NCBI RefSeq assembly: GCF_029955155.1
Contig: NZ_JAPNOZ010000004.1
Coordinates: 67,599-131,598, forward strand
Source of the DNA: Psychrobacillus sp. NEAU-3TGS
GTDB lineage: Bacteria; Bacillota; Bacilli; Bacillales_A; Planococcaceae
Direction of reading: 5' to 3'
Length of the DNA stretch: 64,000 nucleotides
Shown here: piece by piece, positions 27,447 to 36,523 of the stretch
Position numbering within the stretch: the first letter of the stretch is position 1
How the letters are laid out: each line of letters begins with the position of its first letter
The notes under the pieces: generated by a model
Told to the model about the DNA's origin: nothing
What the model saw: only the letters and a program-made list of their open reading frames with translations
The model's database searches: none
Position numbers and translations under genes: made by a program

Positions 27447-28681
27447 TTATTGGGCAAGTAACGCTAATTTTCTCTTAGATGGTGTTTCGTATTTTACCTT
27501 TGCGGACTTTTGTACGTAGCTTCCGCCACCCACACCATATAAACCGCCACTATTACCCTTATAGCTATAAACTCGGTATTCTTCCCCTTTTTTCAACTGA
27601 CGAACCGTAGTCAAAGAACCGTTGCTCTCTATTTTGACTAAGTTGGTATTAGAGAGAATTGTTACTTTACCTATTTGCCCAATTTTTAGTTCTGTTTTCC
27701 CCCACATAACTTTTACAGGAGTTGTAGATACATCTAACTTTTTCGTAATGTAAGCAGAAGAAATATAACCTGCTATCTTTTGATCCGCCGTTTTAACTGG
27801 GTACCAAACAAATTGGTTTTTACTAGTCGAAGATTGGTCATATAAGAAATTTCCATCAATCATCAATGTAGTATTTTTAGTTACAGCTTTTGCAGTAGAT
27901 GAAGTACTAGGTTGTGACCTTAAATTTACTTTGTCCACTGTTATCTGCACCTTGTCTCCTTTTTGTAATCGATATGCAGAGGTATGCATCTTATCCGTCA
28001 CTATATATTCCTTTTGTTTAAATACAATATTCTCAATACTGTTAGGATCATATTGAAAGTCAGCAGTAAGGAAAGGAATTTGAACTAATTTTGTACCATT
28101 TAAGTAACTATCTTTTTCAATAAATGAAAAAACCTTTTCTTGGTAAGCATCTATATTCTTTACACCACTGGACTGATATAGAGGACTGTTAACAGGCTTT
28201 ATACCGTTATAGGCCATGACTGGAAAGTACCAATTTTCGATTACTTCTGGTCCTGCTCCCTTTATTTTAGGCAAATCTTTTCGATCATACATACTGCGAA
28301 GGATTTCGATACCCGCTTGAATATTATAGTTAATATCGTATTTCAATCTCTCTTGATCATAGTTTGATTGATTGGTAACTTGCATCAGACCGATTCCATT
28401 ATCTATTGAGATTACAGGCTGACCATTCTCATCAAATTGTTTCCATGTCCCATTTTCTCTTGAAGCCACCGCTTTTACCACTTCGGGAGGGATATTCGCC
28501 TCTAAAGCAGCATTCGTCAGTAAGCAGTTCATATGCTGAAAAGTTGGATTTTGGTTTGGCTTTATTACCCCAATGATGAGCACTTGGAAGTCCCGCTTGA
28601 CTCTGCGGAAGCTTCTTCATATGAAAAAGCTAGGAGCATTAAACAAATTAAGAATCCTGCGATCATTTTGATTGATTTCAT
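27447..28681 (-). pseudogene. Secreted lytic transglycosylase with SH3-type repeat, split by a 1-base frameshift
   Basis: A cell-wall hydrolase-like exported protein. The ATG at 28681 opens a signal peptide (KMIAGFLICLMLLAFSYEEA, cleavage near ASA). That frame stops after about 39 codons. The long frame that follows has a transglycosylase SLT domain (IPPEVVKAVASRENGTWKQF, GIGLMQVTN, YNIQAGIEIL, VMAYNG), a bacterial SH3 domain (DKVNLRSQPSTSSTAKAV, WYPVKTADQKIAGYISSAYI) and a C-terminal region of unknown type. One A added to the run at 28596-28597 joins ASAES to KRDFQVLIIGVIKPN. A GTG at 28583 can start the long frame but leaves it without a signal peptide. Confidence 0.78.
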
Positions 28682-28834
28682 TCCTTCATTCTCCGTTCAT
28701 AGAATTATTTAGCTTAATATAGTATATTTTACCATAATAGATTAATAGTTTGTCTAGTATTAGGGGTTACCAGTCGAATAATTCTCGCAATATTACATAC
28801 TTACATACATTCCCAACCATCAGCCAATCACCAC

Positions 28835-29743
28835 TTATACTTTCGAAACTTGTGCAACGCCTGTATTAGAAGATTTCACACGAAAATTTCCCGACAAATA
28901 TAGACCGAACAAAACAAAACAAGTTCCAATTACCGCATATATCGTAATACGTTCTCCTAAGAGCACTGCTGCTAGTAGATAACCCGCTATAGGATTCAAA
29001 AGTAACCAATTGTTTGCTGCAATGGCATCTTTTTTAAGCAAGTAAAACCAAAGACTTAAATTGAAAATAGATAGAGCAAATATAGACCAAAGTAAATAAC
29101 CGATAAATTTAACATCCATTGTGATTGGTTCACCAGTCTCTAGCAGAAGGGTCGGGATAATTAAAATAACACCTCCAAAAACTACCTGCCATGTGTTAAC
29201 TACAATCGATGGTAATTGTAAATTCGTTTTCTTATAAACAAGGCTACCGACAGCCATTGATATAATCGCGCAAGCTAATAATAAAATACCTCCAATAGTA
29301 GCATGACTACCTATTAACGATGGGTAAGAAGCGATGAATAATCCGATAAATGATATAACCATCCCACCCCATTCCTTTCGACCAATGGATTGCCCTAAAA
29401 ACAAGAAGGCTAGTAGAGCATATAACAAAGAATTTGCTGGTACGAAAAGATTAAAAATACCAGAGGAAACCGTTTGAAGAGCGATTAACCCTAATCCTAA
29501 AAACAAGGAAGTATTTAACAATCCTAACCAAAATAAAATAACAAATTCCCTCTTATTCGGTACTGCATATTTTCCCTTTTGTAGTACATAGATATAGATT
29601 AATAGCAACAAACCAGCAATAATAAAGCGCAGTGTAGCGAGTGTTAATGGAGGAGCAGACTGAAGTCCAAATTTCATAGCGATTGCTCCAGAAGCATATA
29701 AAACAGTAAATAATAGACCCAGCATCAGACCTTTAAACCCCAT
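28835..29743 (-). CDS. EamA/DMT family transporter
   Basis: A 302-residue drug/metabolite transporter with ten helices in two EamA halves: GLLFTVLYASGAIAMKFGL to about residue 140, then LLACAIISMAVGSLVYKK to the end. Half-ends ALLAFLFLGQSIGRKEWGGM and YLLAAVLLGERITIYAVIG carry the usual GE/GQ-R motif. It probably exports amino acids or other metabolites. It stands alone, with no obvious terminator. Confidence 0.85.
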   Translation of the reverse strand: MGFKGLMLGLLFTVLYASGAIAMKFGLQSAPPLTLATLRFIIAGLLLLIYIYVLQKGKYAVPNKREFVILFWLGLLNTSLFLGLGLIALQTVSSGIFNLFVPANSLLYALLAFLFLGQSIGRKEWGGMVISFIGLFIASYPSLIGSHATIGGILLLACAIISMAVGSLVYKKTNLQLPSIVVNTWQVVFGGVILIIPTLLLETGEPITMDVKFIGYLLWSIFALSIFNLSLWFYLLKKDAIAANNWLLLNPIAGYLLAAVLLGERITIYAVIGTCFVLFGLYLSGNFRVKSSNTGVAQVSKV

Positions 29744-30035
29744 GAAATTATACTCCCCTTTGTCTTTATATACCCCTATTATTGCAGTACTTGTTCTATT
29801 AATCTACAATTTAGCATAATATTCCGAATTGCCATTAGTTAAAGTATTTAGGATAATTACTCGTGGAAAGGTACTACTTTCTTGAATTCCTATTGAATTA
29901 ATAAATGTTGCCGTTTCATCAGAACTTTAAAGTAACCGATAACATATATTCTCCAACCATGTCATTTCCCTAGCTTTTTGTTCTGATATTCCAACAAGAT
30001 AAAAACGGGTAGCAATGATAGCCACCCGCTTGAAT
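29744..30035. other. Intergenic stretch with one terminator
   Basis: AT-rich; carries the promoter of the DMT gene and the hairpin at 30001-30030. Nothing else recognised. Confidence 0.4.
30001..30030 (-). terminator. Terminator of lipoprotein hydrolase gene
   Basis: CGGGTGGC / GC.ACCCG stem followed on the minus strand by TTTTT, a few bases after the stop. Confidence 0.8.
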
Positions 30036-31049
30036 TTATTTTAATATACGATCAAGAAAATCAAATACTTCTTGAAGGTTTTCCTTAGAATTAAAAGGTT
30101 CCCCTCCATGTACAGCGCCTTCCAAAAGTGTGAGCTCTACTTTTTCATCCCCTAAAACCTCTGTAAGCTTTTCGGAGAAATCAATAGACTGTTGCGTTGG
30201 CACGTTCGGATCAGCTGTTCCATGTTGGATAAGAAAGGCTGGATCATTTTTTGTAATATAAGTTGCCGGATTCGCTTTTTCTACTTGTTCTTTATTCTCT
30301 GTGATGTTTCCACCGATGTACTTGCTTTCCGGAGAATCAGCTGAGCCTCGTTCTCCCATTTTCGGTGTAATACCGGATTCCTTAAACTGCTCATCCAGTT
30401 TCAAAAAGTCAATTTGTCCATACCAGTCAACAACAGCTTGTACTTCAGACGTATATTCCATATTTTCGGTATTTTCACCGTTTAAAGAATCAGCATCTCC
30501 ACTGGTCCCTACTAATGCAGCTAAGTTCCCACCAGCACTGCCTCCCCATGCCACGACTTTCTCAGAATCCAAGTTGAATTCTTTTGCATTGGCTTTAACA
30601 TAACGAATTGCCGCTTTTACATCACTAATTGCTGCAGGAAATATGGCTTCTCCTGAAAGTCTATAGTTTACCGCTACAACTGCATAACCATGATTTACAC
30701 CTTCCATCATGGCAGTTAGATCCGTACCTGTTTTATCTCCCTGCATGAATCCGCCTCCGTGGATTGCAATGATAACCGGAAATGGTCCTTCGCCTTCATT
30801 CGGCCAATAAATGTCCAACTTTTGGGCTTCCGATTGGCTTCCGTATTTTACATCCAATAGTTTGTTCTTAATGAAAGAAGTATCTACTTCTTCTGCTTGA
30901 GCAACCCCTGGCTTTGTTTCCGCTTGTTGAGTTGTTTCTGTTTCAACTTTAGTTTTTGGAGCTGTTTCTTTTGAATCGTTTGTTGAACAACCAGCTAATA
31001 ATCCCGCTGCAATAGACATTGATAAAATTGTTGATATAGATTTTTTCAT
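30036..31049 (-). CDS. Exported alpha/beta hydrolase lipoprotein (carboxylesterase, HSL type)
   Basis: A 337-residue lipoprotein. It has a signal peptide with lipobox LLAGC (Cys21 is the acylation site), a low-complexity linker rich in T, E and K to about residue 55, and a hormone-sensitive-lipase-type domain. The oxyanion motif is AIHGGGFMQG, the nucleophile is GGSAGGN, the acid is in HGTADPNVP, and the histidine is in GAVHGGEPF. It acts on the outer face of the membrane on small esters or peptides. It is monocistronic and lies divergent from nothing recognisable. Confidence 0.88.
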   Translation of the reverse strand: MKKSISTILSMSIAAGLLAGCSTNDSKETAPKTKVETETTQQAETKPGVAQAEEVDTSFIKNKLLDVKYGSQSEAQKLDIYWPNEGEGPFPVIIAIHGGGFMQGDKTGTDLTAMMEGVNHGYAVVAVNYRLSGEAIFPAAISDVKAAIRYVKANAKEFNLDSEKVVAWGGSAGGNLAALVGTSGDADSLNGENTENMEYTSEVQAVVDWYGQIDFLKLDEQFKESGITPKMGERGSADSPESKYIGGNITENKEQVEKANPATYITKNDPAFLIQHGTADPNVPTQQSIDFSEKLTEVLGDEKVELTLLEGAVHGGEPFNSKENLQEVFDFLDRILK

Positions 31050-31121
31050 TGTACACCACTCCTAATTATTTTGTTTGTTCTTTCGATAAATTGATCATAA
31101 CAAAACATTGTGGCACAAAAA

Positions 31122-31159
31122 TGGCAGAAAAACGGGGTAAAACGAACGTTTTTCTGCCA
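31122..31159. terminator. Terminator of two-component operon
   Basis: TGGCAGAAAAACG paired with CGTTTTTCTGCCA, a 13-bp perfect stem right after the histidine kinase stop codon. Confidence 0.8.
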
Positions 31160-31164
31160 AAATA

Positions 31165-32403
31165 TTATGCTTTTTTTAAGGTGATAGTAAATGTGGTTCC
31201 TGCATTAGCTTGGCTTTTCACACTAATTCTCTCTCCAAGTTGCTCCATTATTTCAAGCGCAATCGAAAGCCCTAGGCCACTTCCAGTACTTGTATGCGAG
31301 ACATCTTCTTTGTTAAACCGCCCAAAAATATGCGGAAGAACTTCTTTAGAAATCCCGGGTCCATTATCCATTATCATGATCTCCGCTTTACGTGCAGTTG
31401 TTTTGGCATCAATCGTCACTTTGCCATGTTCCGGTGTGAACTTAAACGCGTTATCTAGCAAGATAGTAAGCACTTGTGTGATACGATCTTCATTGGAATA
31501 AGTCGCTGGCAAGTTTTTGGCACGCTCTGTGATTTGAAACTGAAGATCCATGTCATCCGCCAAAATAGTAAAAGGCTCTGAAACCTTGGCAATAATCTCT
31601 TTGGTGTTCATTACTGATTTCGTATAGGTCGTTTTTTTGTATTGCAGTCTCGATAATTCCAGTAAATCAGAAATGAGTTTTTCCAAACGAACGCTTTCTC
31701 TCAAGATGATGCTGTAGTACTGATCAATTTTTTTCTGGTCGGTGACAATATGATCCGCTAACGTCTCTGTCAATGCTTTGATGGATGCTAGTGGTGTTTT
31801 CAATTCATGGCTAATATTGGCGACATAGTCTTTGCGCATTTGCTCCAGGTGATTTTTCTCCTTGATGAACATCGCAAGAAAAATTAGGATAATGACAGTT
31901 CCAATGGCCAACGTCACGAAGAATACAAGGTAGAAACCATTAAGCGCCGCTTGATAAGCGCGTGCCTCTTTTAACAAGTAGATAGCACCTGTCACTTTAT
32001 TGCCTTTGATCAATGGTTGTCCGATCATTATTGCTTTTGTTGAATACCCCGGTACTTCCTTGATTTCCACCACGGTTTTGCCACTGATGATTTTCGGCAA
32101 GTAGGAGGTTAACTTCTCATTTACTTTTATATCAGAGGATAATTTTGAGGTAGAATCCTCTTTGTAAACATCGATTTCCTTTCCATGGACATCGTATGCT
32201 TTTATTAAATAATCATCTGTTATGCTAATAATTTCACCATCCGCAACCTCTTCCCCAATCAATGTAAGTGACGGCTGAAGCTCTTCGATTTTTGATTGGA
32301 TAAAGTAATGTTTGATTGCAAAAGCTCCCAACAGCTGACCTAAAATAAAGATTGCTAAGATGATAAATGCAATCCACAGCTTACTTGAAAATAACCGTTT
32401 CAT
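31165..32403 (-). CDS. Sensor histidine kinase
   Basis: A 412-residue kinase. TM1 is at about residues 10-30, an extracytoplasmic sensor of about 120 residues follows, and TM2 is at about 158-180, running into a short linker without a clear HAMP. The phosphoacceptor is His199 in VANISHELKTPLASIKAL. The ATPase boxes are LDNAFKFTPEHG (N), DNGPGIS (G1) and GSGLGLSIALEIM (G2). It pairs with the OmpR-type regulator upstream; the start overlaps its stop (ATGA). Signal and targets are unknown. Confidence 0.92.
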   Translation of the reverse strand: MKRLFSSKLWIAFIILAIFILGQLLGAFAIKHYFIQSKIEELQPSLTLIGEEVADGEIISITDDYLIKAYDVHGKEIDVYKEDSTSKLSSDIKVNEKLTSYLPKIISGKTVVEIKEVPGYSTKAIMIGQPLIKGNKVTGAIYLLKEARAYQAALNGFYLVFFVTLAIGTVIILIFLAMFIKEKNHLEQMRKDYVANISHELKTPLASIKALTETLADHIVTDQKKIDQYYSIILRESVRLEKLISDLLELSRLQYKKTTYTKSVMNTKEIIAKVSEPFTILADDMDLQFQITERAKNLPATYSNEDRITQVLTILLDNAFKFTPEHGKVTIDAKTTARKAEIMIMDNGPGISKEVLPHIFGRFNKEDVSHTSTGSGLGLSIALEIMEQLGERISVKSQANAGTTFTITLKKA

Positions 32404-33089
32404 ACATTTACCTCAAATTTATACCCGACACCGTAGACTGACTTGATAGAGAAATCTGTAGAGGATTTAGGAAGTTTTTGTCGGATTCGTTTGATCAATG
32501 TATCAACGGCGCGTGTGTCTCCGATATAATCATATCCCCAAACTTTGTACAGTAGTTCCTCGCGACTGACCACTTTTCCTTTGTTTTTGACTAGAAACGC
32601 CAATAACTCCACCTCTTTTGCAGTAAATTCAATTTCTTGATTATTAATCAGAACTTCATATCCGTCAATATCAATGAACAAATTTCCTGCTTTCAAATAA
32701 TGGAGATTTTCTTTTTTCGGTTGCACCCTTTTTAGTATCGTTTTAATCCTTACTACTATCTCGCGAGGAGAAAAGGGCTTGGTGATATAATCATCCGCAC
32801 CGATTTCAAGCCCGACAATCCGGTCTATTTCTTCGCTTTTTGCACTTAGCATTAGGATAGGAATATCGCTTGTTTTGCGTATTTCCTTACACACTTCCGT
32901 CCCAAAAAGACCAGGCATCATAATATCTAGCACCACTAAATCGAAGCTGTTTTCTTTAAGGAGCTTGAGTGCCTTCTCCCCATTGTAAACAGAAACACTA
33001 TTCATACCTTCAGCTTGTAAATAAGCATTGATACTTTCATGTACGGCGATATTATCATCACAGATTAATACGGTTATGTTATGTTCCAT
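32400..33089 (-). CDS. OmpR/PhoB family response regulator
   Basis: A 229-residue regulator. The receiver domain has the acidic pair Asp11-Asp12, phosphoacceptor Asp55 in LVVLDIMMPGL, and the switch lysine in LSAKSEEID. The winged-helix output domain runs from about residue 135 (LLAFLVKNKGKVVSREELLYKVWGYDYIGDTRAVDTLIKRIRQKL). It is first in an operon with its cognate kinase. The ribosome site GGAGGGAGT lies before the ATG at 33089. Confidence 0.94.
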   Translation of the reverse strand: MEHNITVLICDDNIAVHESINAYLQAEGMNSVSVYNGEKALKLLKENSFDLVVLDIMMPGLFGTEVCKEIRKTSDIPILMLSAKSEEIDRIVGLEIGADDYITKPFSPREIVVRIKTILKRVQPKKENLHYLKAGNLFIDIDGYEVLINNQEIEFTAKEVELLAFLVKNKGKVVSREELLYKVWGYDYIGDTRAVDTLIKRIRQKLPKSSTDFSIKSVYGVGYKFEVNV

Positions 33090-33252
33090 TGTGGACTCCC
33101 TCCAATCTTTAAAGTTCTTTTCTTTTAAGAGCCGGTGGCATTAGTTATGATCGTGCCAATCGGAATCCAACCATTGTTTATATACTGTTTCTTAATCTAC
33201 AATTTAGGTACAGAAAGAGTCTTGCTTTGCTGCGGTTTCGCATCCTTTTCAA

Positions 33253-33711
33253 TTACATATCTGCATTTAATAACTTGTAATCATTATCGAAGTAGGCATG
33301 TATTCTGTGCCCACCAAATAAATCTCCATCATTATATTCACAGTATATATCATCTGCTCTAAATTCAATGTTATAGAGAATAATTGCTTCAGTAAACATC
33401 TCTTTAGTTACATTATATTCCCCTGCATCTACAGCATCCCAATTTAGATTTTCATTATTCTCATCGTATTCAGGCCAAAAATCGTTTTTATAGTCAATTA
33501 ACTTTTCTGCTATGGCTATTTTTGCCTTTCGATCAAATTTTTCTAAGACTAAAAAAAGTGCTTCCGCTCTTTTAAGGATCTCATTATGATTAACCAATTC
33601 ATCTATTATGTTTAATTGCCAATGTATTATCCCTTTACTTGCTTCAAATGTTTTATGATCCTCATTGTATGTAAATACTCCGATTAATTCACTTCGTATT
33701 GTTTTTTCCAT
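33253..33711 (-). CDS. DUF2262-like protein (possible immunity protein)
   Basis: A 152-residue soluble acidic protein. The C-terminal block FRADDIYCEYNDGDLFGGHRIHAYFD matches the DUF2262 pattern (strand, GDLF-GH, strand), found in orphan polymorphic-toxin immunity loci. The N-terminal part (ELIGVFTYNEDHKTFEASKGIIHW) is the matching strand pair. No toxin gene is adjacent. The role is uncertain; orphan immunity genes are one explanation. Confidence 0.6.
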   Translation of the reverse strand: MEKTIRSELIGVFTYNEDHKTFEASKGIIHWQLNIIDELVNHNEILKRAEALFLVLEKFDRKAKIAIAEKLIDYKNDFWPEYDENNENLNWDAVDAGEYNVTKEMFTEAIILYNIEFRADDIYCEYNDGDLFGGHRIHAYFDNDYKLLNADM

Positions 33712-33769
33712 TACTCAAATCCTCTTCTTCTACGCATAGTCTTCTATTTTATCGAAGATGCATCCTTAG

Positions 33770-34669
33770 TTAAATGGAAACATCAAGAGTCGTTGTAGCA
33801 ATCTTCATTTGTTCTATTAGACGTTGGCGCAATGCCTTCTCAATGGGAGCATTACGGCTCTTCAAGAATCGGACCATAAAGAACCCATCCTGAGCGATTA
33901 TGCTCAAAATCAGTTCATGCTGTAAACCAGAGCTGCCCTTGAATTTGGACTCAAAAATAGAGTAATTTTGCTCCTGCATCAAGATATTACTATATTCTAG
34001 AATGTTTCCCTCAATATACGCATTCGTATGCTCTTCTATCGAGTCAGCCTCCATCTTTTGAAAGTAATCGAAGGTAAGCTTTTCCGATGTCCGATAACTA
34101 TATCGCTCCTCCTCCGGATAATAGCCGATGAACTCACTATCGGTGTATGTAAGATAAGTCGCTGGTTTGAAATGCTCCAGTTGAATAATCTCAATAAAGC
34201 GCTTCATATTGTCGAAGTACACAGCGCCCGGTGGCACAACTGCCTGTTCAGCCGGTAGAATCTTTCCTTTCAGATCCAAAAACAGCTCACTATATCTTGC
34301 ATACTTTATGATCCAAATCTTTTTATCTTCTACCTTAAGCTGTACATAATAGCTTGATATATTGTTCGGGTTTGTCCCATTTTCATCCTCTTCATTTATA
34401 CATGTATACATATGTTTCCGCGTATATGTAAAACTTGCCTCCCCCTCATGCATATCCAATACTTCTAGGTTGAGAATTTCCGATATAACATCGTAAATCT
34501 GAAAGTTCATTATGAGGGAAAAATGATTTAAAAAGGAGATATCGCGATGATCGGGATGAAACATTTTCGACAATTGTTCCACTTCTTTATCCGTATACAT
34601 TGTTTCCAGTTTCCAAATGAGTTCCTTGATTTTCTTCTCATTTATTTTAGGCTTTCTTTTGAAAAGCAT
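33770..34669 (-). CDS. Hypothetical protein (299 residues)
   Basis: Not recognised. A soluble, acidic protein beginning with a basic segment (FKRKPKINEKKIKELIWKLETMYTD) that looks like a helical NTF2-type start (a wet cone-like helix followed by FHPDHRDISFLNHF). Strand-rich regions follow (ASFTYTRKHMYTCI, YYVQLKVEDKKIWIIKYARYSE). The second half repeats a comparable pattern (FQKMEADSIEEHTNAYIEGN, HELILSIIAQDGFFMVRFL), so it may contain two SnoaL/NTF2-like repeats. No membrane segment or signal peptide. The ribosome site AGGAGGTAGC precedes the ATG. Confidence 0.7.
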   Translation of the reverse strand: MLFKRKPKINEKKIKELIWKLETMYTDKEVEQLSKMFHPDHRDISFLNHFSLIMNFQIYDVISEILNLEVLDMHEGEASFTYTRKHMYTCINEEDENGTNPNNISSYYVQLKVEDKKIWIIKYARYSELFLDLKGKILPAEQAVVPPGAVYFDNMKRFIEIIQLEHFKPATYLTYTDSEFIGYYPEEERYSYRTSEKLTFDYFQKMEADSIEEHTNAYIEGNILEYSNILMQEQNYSIFESKFKGSSGLQHELILSIIAQDGFFMVRFLKSRNAPIEKALRQRLIEQMKIATTTLDVSI

Positions 34670-34841
34670 TTTATGCTACCTCCTGTGAACAACCAAATTA
34701 TTTTAAATGCTATTCTCATTTTAAGTGAATGAATGCAAACTAAACAAATATATAAATGACTTTATTATCTGCTAACTTCTATTGTTGTTTTGGTATAAAG
34801 TTTAATAATAAATACCTCGAAAACCTATATTTTAAATTAAA

Positions 34842-34884
34842 CAAAAAAACCCTGTTTTGAAAAAAGAGTAATCAAAACGGGGTC
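34842..34884 (-). terminator. Terminator of flavin reductase gene
   Basis: On the minus strand ACCCCGTTTTG, loop, CAAAACAGGGT followed by seven T, directly after the stop of the reductase. Confidence 0.85.
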
Positions 34885-34900
34885 ATTCTATTTTTTTCGT

Positions 34901-35617
34901 TTAAATGGACAATTCAATTGATAAAAACTCAGCCAGCTTATGTTCATGTTTATCGAGCATAATCTGTTCTGGCTTAATGCCTTGCTCACGAAGTACTTCA
35001 ATGTTCTGCACAAGGAATTCGTCGCTACCGACAACATAGAAAAGTCCATCCTTGTCTGCAGCAAGTTTTTTCACTTCTTCATAATAATCTTTACGGTTAT
35101 CGACGAACTGTGATGTGAACTTCTTATCAGTTGCAGATTTAAAAACATTAGTGAATAAGAAATCCTTCGATGAATCAATGTTCAAAGAATGAATTTGATT
35201 GACGTTATCATCACGTTCGAAATAATCGAGTACAAGCGGTCTAAAAGTTGCCAGACCAACACCTGATGACAGCAGGTAAACATTTTTGTCTTCTCTTTTA
35301 AGTGGTACATTCGAGTGGGTTTTAAATATTGCAACTTCATCGCCGATTTTATGATTTCTTAAAAACGTTTTGAACTCAGAGCACTGCTCTTTGATACGTG
35401 TTGTGATGCCAATTGAATTTTCGTGCGGTAAAGTAGAAATCGACATGTGACGAATCAGGCTGCGGTTTGGTTTATCTCCGGCATTAAAACCTTTCAGTGC
35501 GAAGTGTGTGTGGGAGCCTTCTTCCCATGTAAAGTCTTCCGGACGATCAAGCAAGTATGTTTTAACCTCAGGTGTTTCTTCAATAATCTTATTTATTTTA
35601 GTCCAGTATATTTGCAT
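34901..35617 (-). CDS. FAD-dependent NAD(P)H reductase (ferredoxin-reductase superfamily)
   Basis: A 238-residue reductase with an FNR fold: the FAD barrel with RHMSISTLP (RxxS-type flavin motif) and ITTRIKEQCSEF, then the nucleotide domain starting VYLLSSGVGLATFRPLVLDYF and closing with FYVVGSDEFLVQNI. No iron-sulfur domain. It transfers electrons from NAD(P)H to an unidentified acceptor. A Fur-box-like sequence about 55 bases upstream suggests iron control and a role in iron or heme release. The latter is inference. Confidence 0.75.
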   Translation of the reverse strand: MQIYWTKINKIIEETPEVKTYLLDRPEDFTWEEGSHTHFALKGFNAGDKPNRSLIRHMSISTLPHENSIGITTRIKEQCSEFKTFLRNHKIGDEVAIFKTHSNVPLKREDKNVYLLSSGVGLATFRPLVLDYFERDDNVNQIHSLNIDSSKDFLFTNVFKSATDKKFTSQFVDNRKDYYEEVKKLAADKDGLFYVVGSDEFLVQNIEVLREQGIKPEQIMLDKHEHKLAEFLSIELSI

Positions 35618-35671
35618 TATCTATTCTCCTCATCCATTTATATATGTCGTTACTATCAAGCATACAATAGA

Positions 35672-35686
35672 TGATAACTATTCTCA
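35672..35686. promoter_or_regulatory. Fur-box-like sequence
   Basis: TGATAACTATTCTCA matches 13 of 15 positions of the Bacillus 7-1-7 Fur box TGATAATNATTATCA. It lies just upstream of the reductase gene. Confidence 0.5.
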
Positions 35687-35852
35687 ATTAAAAAGATTAG
35701 AAATATAGTATTTATATTTTATTAGATTCTATAAACTCAATTTTGGCCTTAATTTATAGAAGTATCGCGATTATACAGGATAATATTTATATTGGATGTT
35801 TCAAACAATTTTTCAATTCGACTGCCCAGAATACTTTGTTGCAATTCAAAAC

Positions 35853-35877
35853 GTTTCAGCTCATTGAAAATGGGAAA
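35853..35877 (+). promoter_or_regulatory. Sigma-B-type promoter of ydaT-like gene
   Basis: GTTTCA, 13 bases, GGGAAA, about 27 bases before the ATG. It has the same spacing and -10 element as the promoter at 2524 upstream of the ydaP-like gene. Confidence 0.55.
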
Positions 35878-35904
35878 ACATAGGGTAAAAAAGGAGGCTA
35901 CCTT

Positions 35905-36270
35905 ATGCCATGGAATCACAACGATTACCCAGATTCAATGAAAAATTTAAATCCAGATGTACGAGAGAAAGCCATCGAAATCGCTAATGCCTTATTACGG
36001 GACAATCATGATGAAGGACGAGCTATTGCCATTGCAACCTCTCAGGCAAGAAAGGCTGTAAATGGGGAAGAAGATAAACGCATCACATATGAAGTGATTT
36101 CTCGTGATACAGACTGGATCCTAACCAAAGAGGATGGGAAAAGGGCTATCTTTGCTGAGGAAACAAAATCGGATTTGCTTAGTAAGGCCAAGCCTTATGT
36201 AAATGAACATAATGGAATTCTTAGAATTTACGAGGAAGACGGTTCTGTTGAGGATACTTTGTATGAGTAA
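35905..36270 (+). CDS. ydaT: YdaT-like protein (DUF2188)
   Basis: A 121-residue protein with the two parts of B. subtilis YdaT. The N-terminal ChaB-like segment is PWNHNDYPDSMKNLNPDVREKAIEIANALL...EGRAIAIATSQARK. The C-terminal DUF2188 domain is ISRDTDWILTKEDGKRAIFAEETKSDLLSKAKPYVNEHNGILRIYEEDG. In B. subtilis ydaT belongs to the sigma-B general-stress regulon and has no known activity. AAAGGAGGC precedes the ATG, and a sigma-B-like promoter lies upstream. A perfect 23-bp palindrome follows the gene. Confidence 0.88.
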   Translation: MPWNHNDYPDSMKNLNPDVREKAIEIANALLRDNHDEGRAIAIATSQARKAVNGEEDKRITYEVISRDTDWILTKEDGKRAIFAEETKSDLLSKAKPYVNEHNGILRIYEEDGSVEDTLYE

Positions 36271-36273
36271 AAT

Positions 36274-36322
36274 CGGTGCCAGGTACCTAAACTATTCAAA
36301 ATAGTTTAGGTACCTGGCACCG
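36274..36322. repeat. Perfect 23-bp inverted repeat of GGTGCCAGG type
   Basis: Positions 36274-36296 and 36300-36322 are exact reverse complements with a 3-base loop. The core is GGTGCCAGGTACC. There is no T-run, so it is not a classical terminator. It shares GTGCCAGG with the hairpins at 6772 and 13158. Confidence 0.8.
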
Positions 36323-36523
36323 AACACTACCTCATACAACAGGCTATCTCGCAAAAATACAATAGTATGAAGAGTGATATGAATGAATCCTACCCTACAA
36401 TAACTTCCCAGAAAACAAGGCACGTAAAGACAACGTGATTAATCACTTTTATTGTATTCTTATGCTTTATTGACCCCTTCCTTTGCTTTCAATCTTTGTG
36501 GTTGAGTAACCTTCTATAAAAAA

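Noticed and set aside
33135-33362. 75-codon plus-strand frame
   Set aside because: It overlaps the DUF2262-like gene antisense and has no ribosome site; its hydrophobic stretch is probably chance.
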